33,090 nucleotides of DNA from Nocardioides sp. (GCA_025964835.1 JAOPYB010000199.1:1-33090), one strand, 5' to 3'. Shown: positions 17,209 through 26,473, numbered from the stretch's first letter. Program-made: numbers and translations. Notes: generated from the sequence alone by a model not told the origin.

Positions 17209-18180
17209 TCAGGGAGCGAGGAGCCTGCGCGGGTTCTCGACGAAGAGGTTGCTCAGCTCCGCGTCCGTGGTGCCCAGGGCACGCAGCTGCCCGATGACCA
17301 TGCGAAGCATCTCCGCGTGGGGCGGCAGCCAGTCGAAGAAGACGTCGGAGCTGATGACCACGTGCTCCGAGCCGAGTCTCTGGACGAGGTCGTACACGTC
17401 CTCGATGTGGACGGGGGCGTGGGGCATCATCGTGAGGACGGCGGTCATCTCGACGACCGCACCGGCCGCGGCCACGTCCTCGATCAGCGTCGCCGACGCG
17501 TTGATCGAGGGCGAGAACGGATGGGCGAAGAGCATGCGGTCGTGACCGATGTCGGCCGCCGCCTCGACCAACTTCACGCTCTCGGCCGTCGACAGGTGAC
17601 CGGTCGACACGACGAGCCCGCGCTCCTTGGCGACATGGAGGACCTCACGCGCCTCCGGGCGGACACCGCCGGAGGAGTCGAGGATCGTGACCGCGCTCCG
17701 GTCCAGGTAGGGGCCCATCGACGGCAGGATCTTGTCGATGACCTGCCGGCGCACCACGCCGCCGTGGGCGTGGTCGTTCACCGAGCCCCAGGTTGGCATG
17801 AAGACGACCTTGGCGCCGTGCGCGGCCGCGGCCTCGACGGTGGTGGGCTGGATGCCCCCGATGAGCGGGTTGAGCGTGATCGAGGAGTGGACCGTGAAGG
17901 ACGGGTCGTCCAGGGCGCTCGCCAGGATCAGGGCTCGGTCCATCGTCGGCCAGAAGTGCGACTTCAAGACGATGCCCGCCATCCCGGCATCGCGGGCGGA
18001 CCGGACCAGGGTGAGGTCATCGGTGCGCTGTCCCCACTCGAGCCCCACGTCGGGATAGCCGTGGACGTGCATGTCGACGGCGCCCACGAGCGCGCGCTCG
18101 GCTCGTGGTGTCGAGCCCGGCCAGGAGATGGCGGGGGCGCCGGCCCTCGGGCCGGGCGCCGGCGTCTGCGGCTCGCTCAT
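17209..18180 (-). CDS. DUF6282-like amidohydrolase-fold protein
   Basis: VDMHVHGYPDVG (HxH), VLKSHFWPT, STGHLSTAES, MLFAHPFSP putative metal ligands; family name from recall. Confidence 0.65.
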   Translation of the reverse strand: MSEPQTPAPGPRAGAPAISWPGSTPRAERALVGAVDMHVHGYPDVGLEWGQRTDDLTLVRSARDAGMAGIVLKSHFWPTMDRALILASALDDPSFTVHSSITLNPLIGGIQPTTVEAAAAHGAKVVFMPTWGSVNDHAHGGVVRRQVIDKILPSMGPYLDRSAVTILDSSGGVRPEAREVLHVAKERGLVVSTGHLSTAESVKLVEAAADIGHDRMLFAHPFSPSINASATLIEDVAAAGAVVEMTAVLTMMPHAPVHIEDVYDLVQRLGSEHVVISSDVFFDWLPPHAEMLRMVIGQLRALGTTDAELSNLFVENPRRLLAP

Positions 18181-19298
18181 GCCTGGGGATCGATCAAGGG
18201 CTTCATCACGCCGTTCCGCATGGCCTGCATCGCCTGGGTGAGGCCGTCGAGCCCGGTGGCAGGCGTCAGCATGGCGTCCCAGTCGAACTGACCGCGGGAT
18301 TCCTTGAGGAACTCCAGCGCCTTCCAGTAGTGGCCCACGTGCGCGGAGAGGGCCCCGACCACGGTGAGCTGCTTTCGGACCACGAGGCTCGGGTCCACCG
18401 GCACCCTCTCGCTCGAGGTCTGTCCCGCGACTCCGAAACGTCCTCCCGGCGCCAGGAGCTCGAGCCCCTCGCTGTAGGCCTGGGGCGCCCCCGACATCTC
18501 CAGCACGACGTCGGCGCCGCGCGAACCGCGGGTCGCGTCCCGGACGAGTCCCGCGCGCGCGGCCGGGTCGGGGACCTCCTCGAGGGAGATGAGCTGGGAG
18601 GCGCCGTAGGCCTTGGCGATCTCGAGCCGCGGCCCAGGGGCTCCGACGGCAGTGATGTGCTGGATGCCGGTGTGGTGGAGCATCGCGACGGCGAACAGCC
18701 CGAGGGGCCCGGTCCCCTGCACGACGACGGACTCATGGCTCTCGACGACTCCCACCCGCTCGAGGAGGTGGACGACAGTGCGCAGCGCGCAGCTGGAGGG
18801 AGCCGCCCAGTCGTCGGGCACCTCGTCGGGGACCTTCACCCGTCCCGAGGTCGGGAAGACGTAGCAGTACTCCGCAAACGCGCCCGTCAGCCCGGGGAAG
18901 CTGTTGACCGAGACGCGTCCGTAGCTCTGGCGGTTCAGGCACAGGGACGGCGACCGGCCCACGCCGCAGTAGTAGCAGTGGCCGCAGGGGGCGTGGGTCC
19001 ACACGATCCTGTCGCCGGGGGCCAGGGACTGACCGATCGAGTCGACCTGGGGTCCGTCACCGAAGGCGACCACCTCGCCGACCATCTCGTGGCCCATGAT
19101 CGAGGGCAGGTTCTTCTGGTCGGCGGTGAATCCGGAACCGAGCCAGGTGTGAACGTCGGTGCCGCAGACGGACGCCCGCAGGACCCTGGCGAGGATGGCG
19201 CCCGCCTCGAGCTCCTGGGGTACGTCGACCGACTCGACGGTCGTGGGCGTCCCGAAGGCCGTGAGGAGCGCTGCTCGGCTCCTGAGTGGATAGTTCAC
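18177..19298 (-). CDS. Zinc-binding alcohol dehydrogenase (MDR superfamily)
   Basis: CGTDVHTWLG, GHEMVGEVVAFG, CGHCYYCGVGRSPSLC structural zinc site. Confidence 0.92.
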   Translation of the reverse strand: MNYPLRSRAALLTAFGTPTTVESVDVPQELEAGAILARVLRASVCGTDVHTWLGSGFTADQKNLPSIMGHEMVGEVVAFGDGPQVDSIGQSLAPGDRIVWTHAPCGHCYYCGVGRSPSLCLNRQSYGRVSVNSFPGLTGAFAEYCYVFPTSGRVKVPDEVPDDWAAPSSCALRTVVHLLERVGVVESHESVVVQGTGPLGLFAVAMLHHTGIQHITAVGAPGPRLEIAKAYGASQLISLEEVPDPAARAGLVRDATRGSRGADVVLEMSGAPQAYSEGLELLAPGGRFGVAGQTSSERVPVDPSLVVRKQLTVVGALSAHVGHYWKALEFLKESRGQFDWDAMLTPATGLDGLTQAMQAMRNGVMKPLIDPQA

Positions 19299-19328
19299 CG
19301 GTTGTTCCCTTCAGAGGATGAGTGGGCC

Positions 19329-20198
19329 CTAGCCGGGCGTGGGCTGCGTTCGGGTGGTCTTGGCGGCGTCGCCCGCCACCCGGCGCTCGATCGCGCCGAG
19401 GGTCTGGTCCATGACGAGCGCGAAGGCCAGCACGACGAGAATGCAGAAGTACACGGCGCCCGCGTTGAACTGCACGCGGTAGGCGGTGATGAGCGTCCCG
19501 ATGCCCCCGCTGGTCGAGGCGAGCATCTCGCACACGATGACGGCGATCAGCACCAGGCCGCCACCCAGGCGCAGTCCCGAGACCACGACGGGGAGAGCGG
19601 CGGGAATCAGGACCTTGGTCAGGAGCTGGCGGGGTGAGGCGCCCATGCTCTGGGCGGAGCGGCGCAGGCCCTCATCCACGGAACGGACGCCGCTCGCCGT
19701 CGTCAGCAGGACCGGGATCACCCCGTAGAGGCTGGCGAACAGGACCTTGGAGACCTGCCCCGGGCCCAGCCACACCGAGATCAGGGGGTAGACGACGACC
19801 AAGGGGACGGCGTAGAGGGCACCGAAGATCAGCAGCAGGAAACGGAGCCTCGGCGAGGTGCCGATCACGAACCCCGCGACGATCCCCACCAGCCACGCGA
19901 AGACCAGCGCGACGAGTATGGCGGACAAGGTGGGCCACAGTGACCCGACGATCGGCGACCACTGATCGGCTCCGGCCCGGAGAGACGCCGAGAGCGGCAC
20001 GATGAAGGCGCTGGGTGCCGACATGAGGCGCGGAACCAGCTCCCAGCAGACGAGGAGCAGCGCCACGACCGCGAGGCGCCAGCCCAGCAGCGTCCGCCGC
20101 GACCTGTCCCGCTCTGGCTCCGGGAGCGCGACGTCAGCCACTGGCCGACCCCGGACCTCGTCGACCGTGCTCACTCCTGACTCCTGATCAGTCGCCAC
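19329..20198 (-). CDS. ABC transporter permease (NitT/TauT/SsuC-like)
   Basis: BPD-type transmembrane domain; EAA-like loop SAQSMGASPRQLLTKVLIPAALPVVVSGLRL. Confidence 0.88.
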   Translation of the reverse strand: MATDQESGVSTVDEVRGRPVADVALPEPERDRSRRTLLGWRLAVVALLLVCWELVPRLMSAPSAFIVPLSASLRAGADQWSPIVGSLWPTLSAILVALVFAWLVGIVAGFVIGTSPRLRFLLLIFGALYAVPLVVVYPLISVWLGPGQVSKVLFASLYGVIPVLLTTASGVRSVDEGLRRSAQSMGASPRQLLTKVLIPAALPVVVSGLRLGGGLVLIAVIVCEMLASTSGGIGTLITAYRVQFNAGAVYFCILVVLAFALVMDQTLGAIERRVAGDAAKTTRTQPTPG

Positions 20199-20974
20199 AG
20201 GCGGTTGCGCAGGTGCAGGAACTTCTCCGTCTCGGTGATCTCCACCGGGCGAGGCCTCGGCAGGTCGATGAGGACACGCTCGACCACGCGCCCGGGGCGA
20301 GCCGCCATCACGATGACCTCGTCGGAGAGATAGACCGCCTCCGCGAGGTTGTGGGTCACGAAGATGACCGTGTTGTGGATCTCGTCCCAGAGACGGAGGA
20401 GCTCCTCGCCCATGTCCATCCGGGTCTGCTCGTCCAGGGCGCCGAACGGCTCGTCCATGAGCAGGACGGCGGGCCGCTGGATCAGGGCCCTCGCGACCGC
20501 CACCCGCTGCCGCATGCCTCCCGAGAGCTCACGGGGGTAGCGGTCGGCGTAGCCGGCGAGGCCGACCTTCTCCAGGAGCTCGCGCCCTCGCGCCTCACGC
20601 TCGGCGCGGGGGTCCTTGCGCAGCTCCAGCGGGAAGGCCACATTGTCCAGCGCGCTGCGCCATGGGAGGAGGCAGGCGTCCTGGAACGCGACGGCGACCT
20701 TGTCGGGCTGCGGCCCGGTGACCTTGGCACCGGCGACGTATCGATCTCCCGCCGTCGGCGTGATGAGTCCGGCGAGAATCATGAGCAGCGTCGACTTGCC
20801 GCATCCGCTGGGGCCGACGATCGAGACGAACCGCTTGGGCCCCGCGCTCACGTCGACGTTCTCGAGGGCGGGGACGGGCCCGCGCGCGGTGTGGTAGGAG
20901 TGCTGGATCCCGGTCACCCGGATGACCGCCTCGTCGGTCAGAGGGCGTTCCGCGTTCAGCTGGGGGATGGTCAT
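20171..20974 (-). CDS. ABC transporter ATP-binding protein (NitT/TauT/SsuB-like)
   Basis: Walker A GPSGCGKST, signature LSGGMRQRVAVARAL, Walker B VLLMDEPFGALD. Confidence 0.95.
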   Translation of the reverse strand: MTIPQLNAERPLTDEAVIRVTGIQHSYHTARGPVPALENVDVSAGPKRFVSIVGPSGCGKSTLLMILAGLITPTAGDRYVAGAKVTGPQPDKVAVAFQDACLLPWRSALDNVAFPLELRKDPRAEREARGRELLEKVGLAGYADRYPRELSGGMRQRVAVARALIQRPAVLLMDEPFGALDEQTRMDMGEELLRLWDEIHNTVIFVTHNLAEAVYLSDEVIVMAARPGRVVERVLIDLPRPRPVEITETEKFLHLRNRLWRLIRSQE

Positions 20975-21747
20975 CAGGTTCCTTCTCTCCAACGGTCTTG
21001 TCGTCGTTCACACCAGCGCAACAGCTCGTTGAGGGCTATGCCGATGACTGTGATGACCGCGATCACGGCCAACAGGGGGGCGACCTGGAAGGTCTGCCCG
21101 TAGAGGTTCACGAGGTAGCCCAGCCCCTGCCGAGACACATACATCTCCGCGATCAGGACCCCTGTGATGTTGAGGATCATCGCGATACGCGCGGCCTCCA
21201 GCAGTGTGGGCATCATCGACCGGAGGTAGATCTTCGAGAAGACCTCGCGGCGCCTGGCGCCCTGTGAGCGCGCCATCGCGACCAGGTTCGGGTCGACGCT
21301 CGCGATTCCGACCATCGTCGCCATCACGATCACCGCGAAGGAGCTGAAGGCTCCGAACGCGATCTTCTGGTCCCCGCCGATCCCGATGACGAGGATGAAC
21401 AACGGCAGGAAGAGCGACTTGGGCACGCTGAGCAGGAAGGTCAGGAACCCGACGGACACCTGGGCGACCAAGGGCCACGAGCTCAGCAACAAGCCCAGCC
21501 CGACGCCCAGGACCAGCGCCAGGACGAAGGCCACCAGGACGTAGGTCAGGGTGATGCGCACGTCGAAGAAGAGGCCCCCGGCCACCAGGTCGGAACCCGC
21601 CGACGCGATGACCGAGGGTGCCGGCGCGGTCTCGGGTGTGAGGACCCCGAGCCGCGCCAGCAGCTCCCACGTCGCGAGAAGGACCACGAGCAGGCCGACC
21701 GCCAGCTGGGCGTCCCGCGTGGAGTGCAACAGTCTCGTCATGACCAC
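20974..21747 (-). CDS. ABC transporter permease (second, distinct from 19329-20198; start may be ATG 21741)
   Basis: EAA-like loop ARSQGARRREVFSKIYLRSMMPTLLEAARIAM. Confidence 0.88.
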   Translation of the reverse strand: MVMTRLLHSTRDAQLAVGLLVVLLATWELLARLGVLTPETAPAPSVIASAGSDLVAGGLFFDVRITLTYVLVAFVLALVLGVGLGLLLSSWPLVAQVSVGFLTFLLSVPKSLFLPLFILVIGIGGDQKIAFGAFSSFAVIVMATMVGIASVDPNLVAMARSQGARRREVFSKIYLRSMMPTLLEAARIAMILNITGVLIAEMYVSRQGLGYLVNLYGQTFQVAPLLAVIAVITVIGIALNELLRWCERRQDRWREGT

Positions 21748-22722
21748 TCAGGACACGAACTGATCGGTGAAGATCTCCTCGGCCGGCGGCAGGCTGCCCT
21801 GCGCGTCGAGTCCAGCGACCGAGGCAAGGGACAAGGCGTTCTCGATCCAGACGGGATCGATGGCGCCGTCGGGGGACAGCGACATGATCGTCGACTCGTA
21901 CTCCTCCTCGGCCAGGGCGCCGGAGATGCCTTCCTTCTCCTCGATGAGCTTCAAGGCGTACGCCTTGTCCTCCTGCAGCTTCACGACGCCCTGGTAGATC
22001 GAGGTGAGCGCTGCCTGGATCTGCGTGGCGTTGTCCGCGATGTCCGCGTCGGTGGCGACCCAGCCGTCCGGGATCGTGGGCTCCATGTCCTGGCCCAGGT
22101 CCGAGACGACCTTCCCGCCGTCCATCACTGCCTGGTAGCTCAACGGAGGGAGCTGGACGATCGCGTCCACGCGGCCGCGGGACAGGTTCTCGTTGAGGGC
22201 GCCGTAGCCCAGCGCCTGGTTCTTCCAGGTCACGCCGGCGTCCTCGGCTGCCCACAGGGAGAAGAACTCGCCCGTGCCACCCGGGTTGCCGATTCCCACG
22301 TTCTTGCCGTCGAGATCGGCCGTGCTGGCGATCGAGCTGTCAGCGGCTGCGACGACCAGCCACCCGGCGGACGTCGCCATCCCCGTGCCGACCAGCTTCT
22401 GGTCGATGTTGTGGGACCGCGAGACCGCCACACCCTCGGGGTTGAAGCTGATCAGGTCGGCCTCCCCCGCGGTGAGCGCCTCGGTGGCGGCACCGCCGCC
22501 CTGGTAGGCCGTGATCTCGACCGAGAGGCCGTTGTCCTCGAAGTAGCCCTGCTCCTCTGCGGCGTAGACGCCGAGGTACGGGCCGTAACCGGCGGCCGCG
22601 AGACCGATGCGGAACTTCCCGGAGTCACTGCTGCTGGCCTTCTCGCGCGGATTGGCACAGGCGGTGACGGAGAGGCCGAGGACTGCGGCCAGGGCGGCCG
22701 CGCCGATGGAGCGTCGATTCAT
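21748..22722 (-). CDS. ABC transporter substrate-binding lipoprotein (NitT/TauT/SsuA-like)
   Basis: Signal/lipobox LGLSVTACANP; RIGLAAAGYGPYLGVYAAEEQGYFEDNGLSVEI typical of SsuA/NMT1-like. Confidence 0.9.
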   Translation of the reverse strand: MNRRSIGAAALAAVLGLSVTACANPREKASSSDSGKFRIGLAAAGYGPYLGVYAAEEQGYFEDNGLSVEITAYQGGGAATEALTAGEADLISFNPEGVAVSRSHNIDQKLVGTGMATSAGWLVVAAADSSIASTADLDGKNVGIGNPGGTGEFFSLWAAEDAGVTWKNQALGYGALNENLSRGRVDAIVQLPPLSYQAVMDGGKVVSDLGQDMEPTIPDGWVATDADIADNATQIQAALTSIYQGVVKLQEDKAYALKLIEEKEGISGALAEEEYESTIMSLSPDGAIDPVWIENALSLASVAGLDAQGSLPPAEEIFTDQFVS

Positions 22723-22819
22723 TGATTTTCCTTCGAAGTCAGATCCAGAGCGGCGCCCGAGCGGAACCCTGACATTCGGATGTTTTCTCGTGGACAGAAA
22801 GAATGTCTGCTGGGAAGTG

Positions 22820-22849
22820 ACGATACTCACGGCCGGCGAGCGGTGTCAA
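22820..22849 (-). promoter_or_regulatory. Candidate promoter of the ABC/ADH/DUF6282/ALDH operon: TTGACA-N18-TATCGT
   Basis: Minus-strand -35 at 22844-22849, -10 at 22820-22825. Confidence 0.6.
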
Positions 22850-22910
22850 CGGACTGCCACGGGCGGACCCCGCCCGGAAGGACAGCTCGTCGGTCCTGCG
22901 GGCGCCCGAA

Positions 22911-22951
22911 AGCCCCCGGCGACGCGTCCGGAGGCGCGTCCCCGGGGGGCT
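22911..22951 (-). terminator. Strong GC hairpin 3' of the dioxygenase operon
   Basis: AGCCCCCGGCGACGCG-tccggagg-CGCGTCCCCGGGGGGCT near-perfect inverted repeat next to the stop at 22966. Confidence 0.6.
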
Positions 22952-22965
22952 CTGGGCGGACCGGA

Positions 22966-23526
22966 CTAGACGAAGATGGACAGGTTCTTGGCCAGCAGGA
23001 CCGACTGGTCCAGCAGCAGGGTGCGCCGGCAGACCTGCCAGTCGTCCCCGACCTTGCGGAGCCGGTCTCGACGGCGTCCGACCAGGAAGTCGGTCTCGTC
23101 GGCCACCCGGTTGCGGTAGACGAGGAAGCGGCAGCTCACCTCGACCTCGGGCAGCGAGATCTCGTCCAGCCGGATGTTCGTCACCAGGTGCGAGACCCGG
23201 GAGACGGGCTCCTCGGCCCAGTGCACACCCGTCTGCAGCTGCGTCACCCGCATCTCGACGGTGTCCTTGGGCTCGTCGAACCAGCAGACCTCGGCGCCCG
23301 CGCGCGTCTGCTCAAGGCTGTCGACGTCGTCGTACTTGACGTTCATGCGCATCGGCACGGAGTACTGGTAGTCGTCGGCCAGCATGGCCAGCCACTCGGT
23401 GTAGCGCCTCTCGTCGAGCAGGTCTGCCTCGCGGAAGAGGAAGTCGCTGATCTCGTAGTGCAGCGCCATCCGCTCGATCGACGTCGGTGCGGTCATCTCG
23501 GTGGTCCCTTCCTGCGTCGCGCTCAC
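22966..23526 (-). CDS. Aromatic-ring-hydroxylating dioxygenase beta subunit (start GTG 23526 or ATG 23496)
   Basis: FLFREADLLDERRYTEWLAMLADDYQYSVPMRMN...VSHLVTNIRL...RFLVYRNRVADETDFLVGRRRDRLR. Confidence 0.92.
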   Translation of the reverse strand: MSATQEGTTEMTAPTSIERMALHYEISDFLFREADLLDERRYTEWLAMLADDYQYSVPMRMNVKYDDVDSLEQTRAGAEVCWFDEPKDTVEMRVTQLQTGVHWAEEPVSRVSHLVTNIRLDEISLPEVEVSCRFLVYRNRVADETDFLVGRRRDRLRKVGDDWQVCRRTLLLDQSVLLAKNLSIFV

Positions 23527-24959
23527 GACTCGGTCGCCTCGCGTGCGTTGATGGCGTCGTTCCGGTCGTCGACGGCGGCCCGGCGGGTGAGCTCGGGCCA
23601 GCCGAGGTTGTCGACGAACTCGGCCCAGCGCCGGTAGAAGGCGCGGGCGTTGACCTCGCCGGCGATGGCGTGGTCGGAGTGCACGGCGCCGGGCAGCTCG
23701 CTGAGCCGCTCGCGGCCCAGGCCCTGCTGGTAGTTGTAGGGGAAGCGACGCGCGACGACGCCGCTGCTGGCCTGGGTCGCGTAGTCCCAGTTCTCCATGT
23801 CGTCCTGCTCGGTCATGCCACCCGGGCCGGCGTAGCGCATGTAGTACTGGCGCAGCCACTCGCGCACGAAGTCGGGCGCGGACTTGTCGACGACGAACCA
23901 GCGCCACACCTCGGTCTCGGTGGCGCTGATCGGGTGCGCGACGAGGATCGTGCGCGGGAATCCGGCGGAGAACGACATGTTCGGGAACATCGTCGCGGGA
24001 CCGCGGCCCCCGAGGGGACGACCCTCCGCGCGCAGCTTCTCGGCGCGCTTCGCCCAGGCGGCGTCGAAGTACTCGGTGAGCTCGGGCTCGGCGAACTCCG
24101 GGTAGGGCAGCTCGTACCCGAGGTTGTCCGAGGCGCCGTGGCCCAGGCGGAAGGACGTCTTCATGCGGCCCTTGGAGAAGCCGCCCTGGTTCTGACGCTC
24201 GCCGTGCCGGCGCTTGCCGCGGCCACCGGGGCCGATGCCGACGGCCTCGACCGAGGCGTGGGTGGACGCGCCGTGGTAGGTGTCGCCCAGGAAGTTCTCG
24301 GACACGAACTTCCAGTTGGACTTGATCCGCCACTTCATGACCCCGCGGAAGACCTCGGTCTCCCCCTCGGTGCCGTCGAAGGCGTCGGTGAGGTTGTCGA
24401 GCCACCAGTGGAACTCGCCGGCGTACTCCTCGAACTCGGGCGCCTCGGGGTCCCAGGTCGCGAAGATGAGGCCCTTGTAGTTGTGCACGCGGGGGCAGCG
24501 GACCAGGCCCCACTTGGCCTTGTCCAGCTGGCCCTGGTAGGCGGACTTCATGTGCGGCACGCCGTGCAGGTCGCCGGGGACGTCCACCAGGGAGCCGTCG
24601 ATCGAGTACGACCAGGCGTGGTAGGGACACGTGAACTGCATCGTGTTGCCCTCGTCGTAGCGCGAGACCCGCATGCCGCGGTGACGGCAGGAGTTCAGCA
24701 GGACGAACACCTCGCCCTTGTCGTCGCGGGTCATCAGCACGGGGTCCGAGCCCATCCAGGAGCTGAAGAAGTCACCCGCGTTCGGGACCTGGCTGGCGTG
24801 GCCGACGAACAGCCAGGCCCGGGGGAACAGGTTCTCGAGCTCCATCTTGTGGATGCGCTCGTCGACGAAGATCTCGCGGCTGATCTGCCCGCTCTCCACG
24901 TCGATCAGGTCGCTGACGCGGATCTGCTCCGCGCTTCGCTCCAGGTCTTCGATGCTCAT
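23523..24959 (-). CDS. Aromatic-ring-hydroxylating dioxygenase alpha subunit (Rieske)
   Basis: Rieske CRHRGMRVSRYDEGNTMQFTCPYHAW; mononuclear iron site NWKFVSENFLGDTYHGASTH. Confidence 0.95.
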   Translation of the reverse strand: MSIEDLERSAEQIRVSDLIDVESGQISREIFVDERIHKMELENLFPRAWLFVGHASQVPNAGDFFSSWMGSDPVLMTRDDKGEVFVLLNSCRHRGMRVSRYDEGNTMQFTCPYHAWSYSIDGSLVDVPGDLHGVPHMKSAYQGQLDKAKWGLVRCPRVHNYKGLIFATWDPEAPEFEEYAGEFHWWLDNLTDAFDGTEGETEVFRGVMKWRIKSNWKFVSENFLGDTYHGASTHASVEAVGIGPGGRGKRRHGERQNQGGFSKGRMKTSFRLGHGASDNLGYELPYPEFAEPELTEYFDAAWAKRAEKLRAEGRPLGGRGPATMFPNMSFSAGFPRTILVAHPISATETEVWRWFVVDKSAPDFVREWLRQYYMRYAGPGGMTEQDDMENWDYATQASSGVVARRFPYNYQQGLGRERLSELPGAVHSDHAIAGEVNARAFYRRWAEFVDNLGWPELTRRAAVDDRNDAINAREATES

Positions 24960-24995
24960 GACTTCCTCTCAGGTGGGACGGGGGTGGTGCGCGGG

Positions 24996-26231
24996 TCAGG
25001 CAACCGGTGCCATCCCGGACGACAGGGCAAGGAGGGCGCGCTGGACGTCCTCCACGGGCTGGCCGGCCGCCCAGGCGGACCGGCACGCGGCGACACCGCG
25101 CGGCCAGCCGAAGGTGACGCCGGCGACGAAGCCGCCGCCTCGCGAGTACAGGGCGACCGTCTTCGCGGATCCGCGGACGTCGAAGGTGTGCAGCTCGACC
25201 CGGTCGGCATCGTGCGGGCGGCCGACCATCTGGATCTTGGTGCCGAACTGGTCGGACCAGAAGTACGGCGCCTTCGCGGCCTCCGCGGGTGCGAGCGGGT
25301 GGATGATCTGCTGGGCGACGACGTGCGCCTGCTCGACCGCGTTGGTCCAGTGCTCGACGCGGCGGTAGACGTCCGTGGCGGGATCCCAGCGCCGTGCGAC
25401 GTCGCCGACGGCGTACACGCCCTCGGCGGCCTGCACGGCACAGCCCTCGTCGACGAGGACACCGTCCTCGAGCGGGATCCCGGAGGAGGCCAGCCATTCC
25501 GTGTTGGGCGTGGTGCCGATGCCCACGACGACGGTGGCGGCCTCGCGCGAACGACCGTCGGCGAAGCGCACGACGGCACCGTCCCGGGTGGTCTCGATGG
25601 CGGCGACCGACGCCTCGGTCAGCACGTCGACGCCCTGCGAGCGGTGCAGCTCGGTCAGGTGCTGGCCGACCTCGGCCCCCAGCGCCCGCGCGAACGGGGC
25701 CTGCAGGGCCTCGGCCATGGTGACGTCCACGCCGAGCGAGCGGGCCGACGAGGCCACCTCGGCACCGATGAAGCCCGCGCCCACGACCATCAGCGGGCCG
25801 CCACCGGCGAGGGCCCGGGACAGCTCGCGCCCGTCGCGCAGCTCGCGCACCGCGAACACGCTCTCGTGGTCGCCCAGGGCGCCGGGGAGGGTCCGCGGCC
25901 GCACGCCGGTGGCGATGACCAGGGCGTCGTACTCGACCTCGTCACCTCCCTCGACCTGCACCAGCCGCTCGTCGATGTCGAGCGCGGTGGCGCGCTGGCC
26001 CAGCCGGCCCTCGACCCCGAGGCCGTCCCAGCCGCCCGCGCCGAGGAGGCCGATCTCGTCCTCGGTCATCGAGCCCACGAGCACCTGCTTGGACAACGGC
26101 GGCTTGTCGTAGGGCAGCTCGCGCTCCTCGCCGAGCATCACGATCTCGCCGTCGAACCCGCCGGAGCGGAGGTCCTGCGCGGTCCGCACACCCGCGACCG
26201 ACGATCCGACGATGACGACCCGCTCACTCAT
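24996..26231 (-). CDS. FAD-dependent ferredoxin reductase
   Basis: VVIVGSSVAGVRTAQDLR, MVVGAGFIGAEVASSARSLG, GVYAVGDVARRWDP. Confidence 0.92.
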   Translation of the reverse strand: MSERVVIVGSSVAGVRTAQDLRSGGFDGEIVMLGEERELPYDKPPLSKQVLVGSMTEDEIGLLGAGGWDGLGVEGRLGQRATALDIDERLVQVEGGDEVEYDALVIATGVRPRTLPGALGDHESVFAVRELRDGRELSRALAGGGPLMVVGAGFIGAEVASSARSLGVDVTMAEALQAPFARALGAEVGQHLTELHRSQGVDVLTEASVAAIETTRDGAVVRFADGRSREAATVVVGIGTTPNTEWLASSGIPLEDGVLVDEGCAVQAAEGVYAVGDVARRWDPATDVYRRVEHWTNAVEQAHVVAQQIIHPLAPAEAAKAPYFWSDQFGTKIQMVGRPHDADRVELHTFDVRGSAKTVALYSRGGGFVAGVTFGWPRGVAACRSAWAAGQPVEDVQRALLALSSGMAPVA

Positions 26232-26436
26232 CGGCTGGCCCGCCGGCGGCCTGCGTCCAGATCGCGGAGACCGGGCAGCTGCGGACCGCCTCCTCGGTGG
26301 TGTCCAGCTCGTCCGGCGCGACTGCGTCGTCGAGGACGACGACCATGCCGTCGTCGTCGAGGTCGAAGTGCTTGGCGTCGATGGCGACGCAGTTGCCGTA
26401 GCCCTGGCACTTGCCGATGTCGGCGTGAATTCGCAT
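26224..26436 (-). CDS. Small ferredoxin, apparent [3Fe-4S] type
   Basis: MRIHADIGKCQGYGNCVAIDAKHFDLDDDGMVVVL...AVRSCPVSAI: Cys-X5-Cys ... Cys-Pro pattern. Confidence 0.9.
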   Translation of the reverse strand: MRIHADIGKCQGYGNCVAIDAKHFDLDDDGMVVVLDDAVAPDELDTTEEAVRSCPVSAIWTQAAGGPADE

Positions 26437-26444
26437 GGTCCCTC

Positions 26445-26473
26445 TTATCAAGACGGTTTAATGGCAATACCAT
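26445..26473 (+). promoter_or_regulatory. Candidate leaderless promoter of MFS gene: TTATCA-N17-TACCAT
   Basis: -10 ends 6 nt before ATG 26480; no Shine-Dalgarno visible. Confidence 0.5.
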
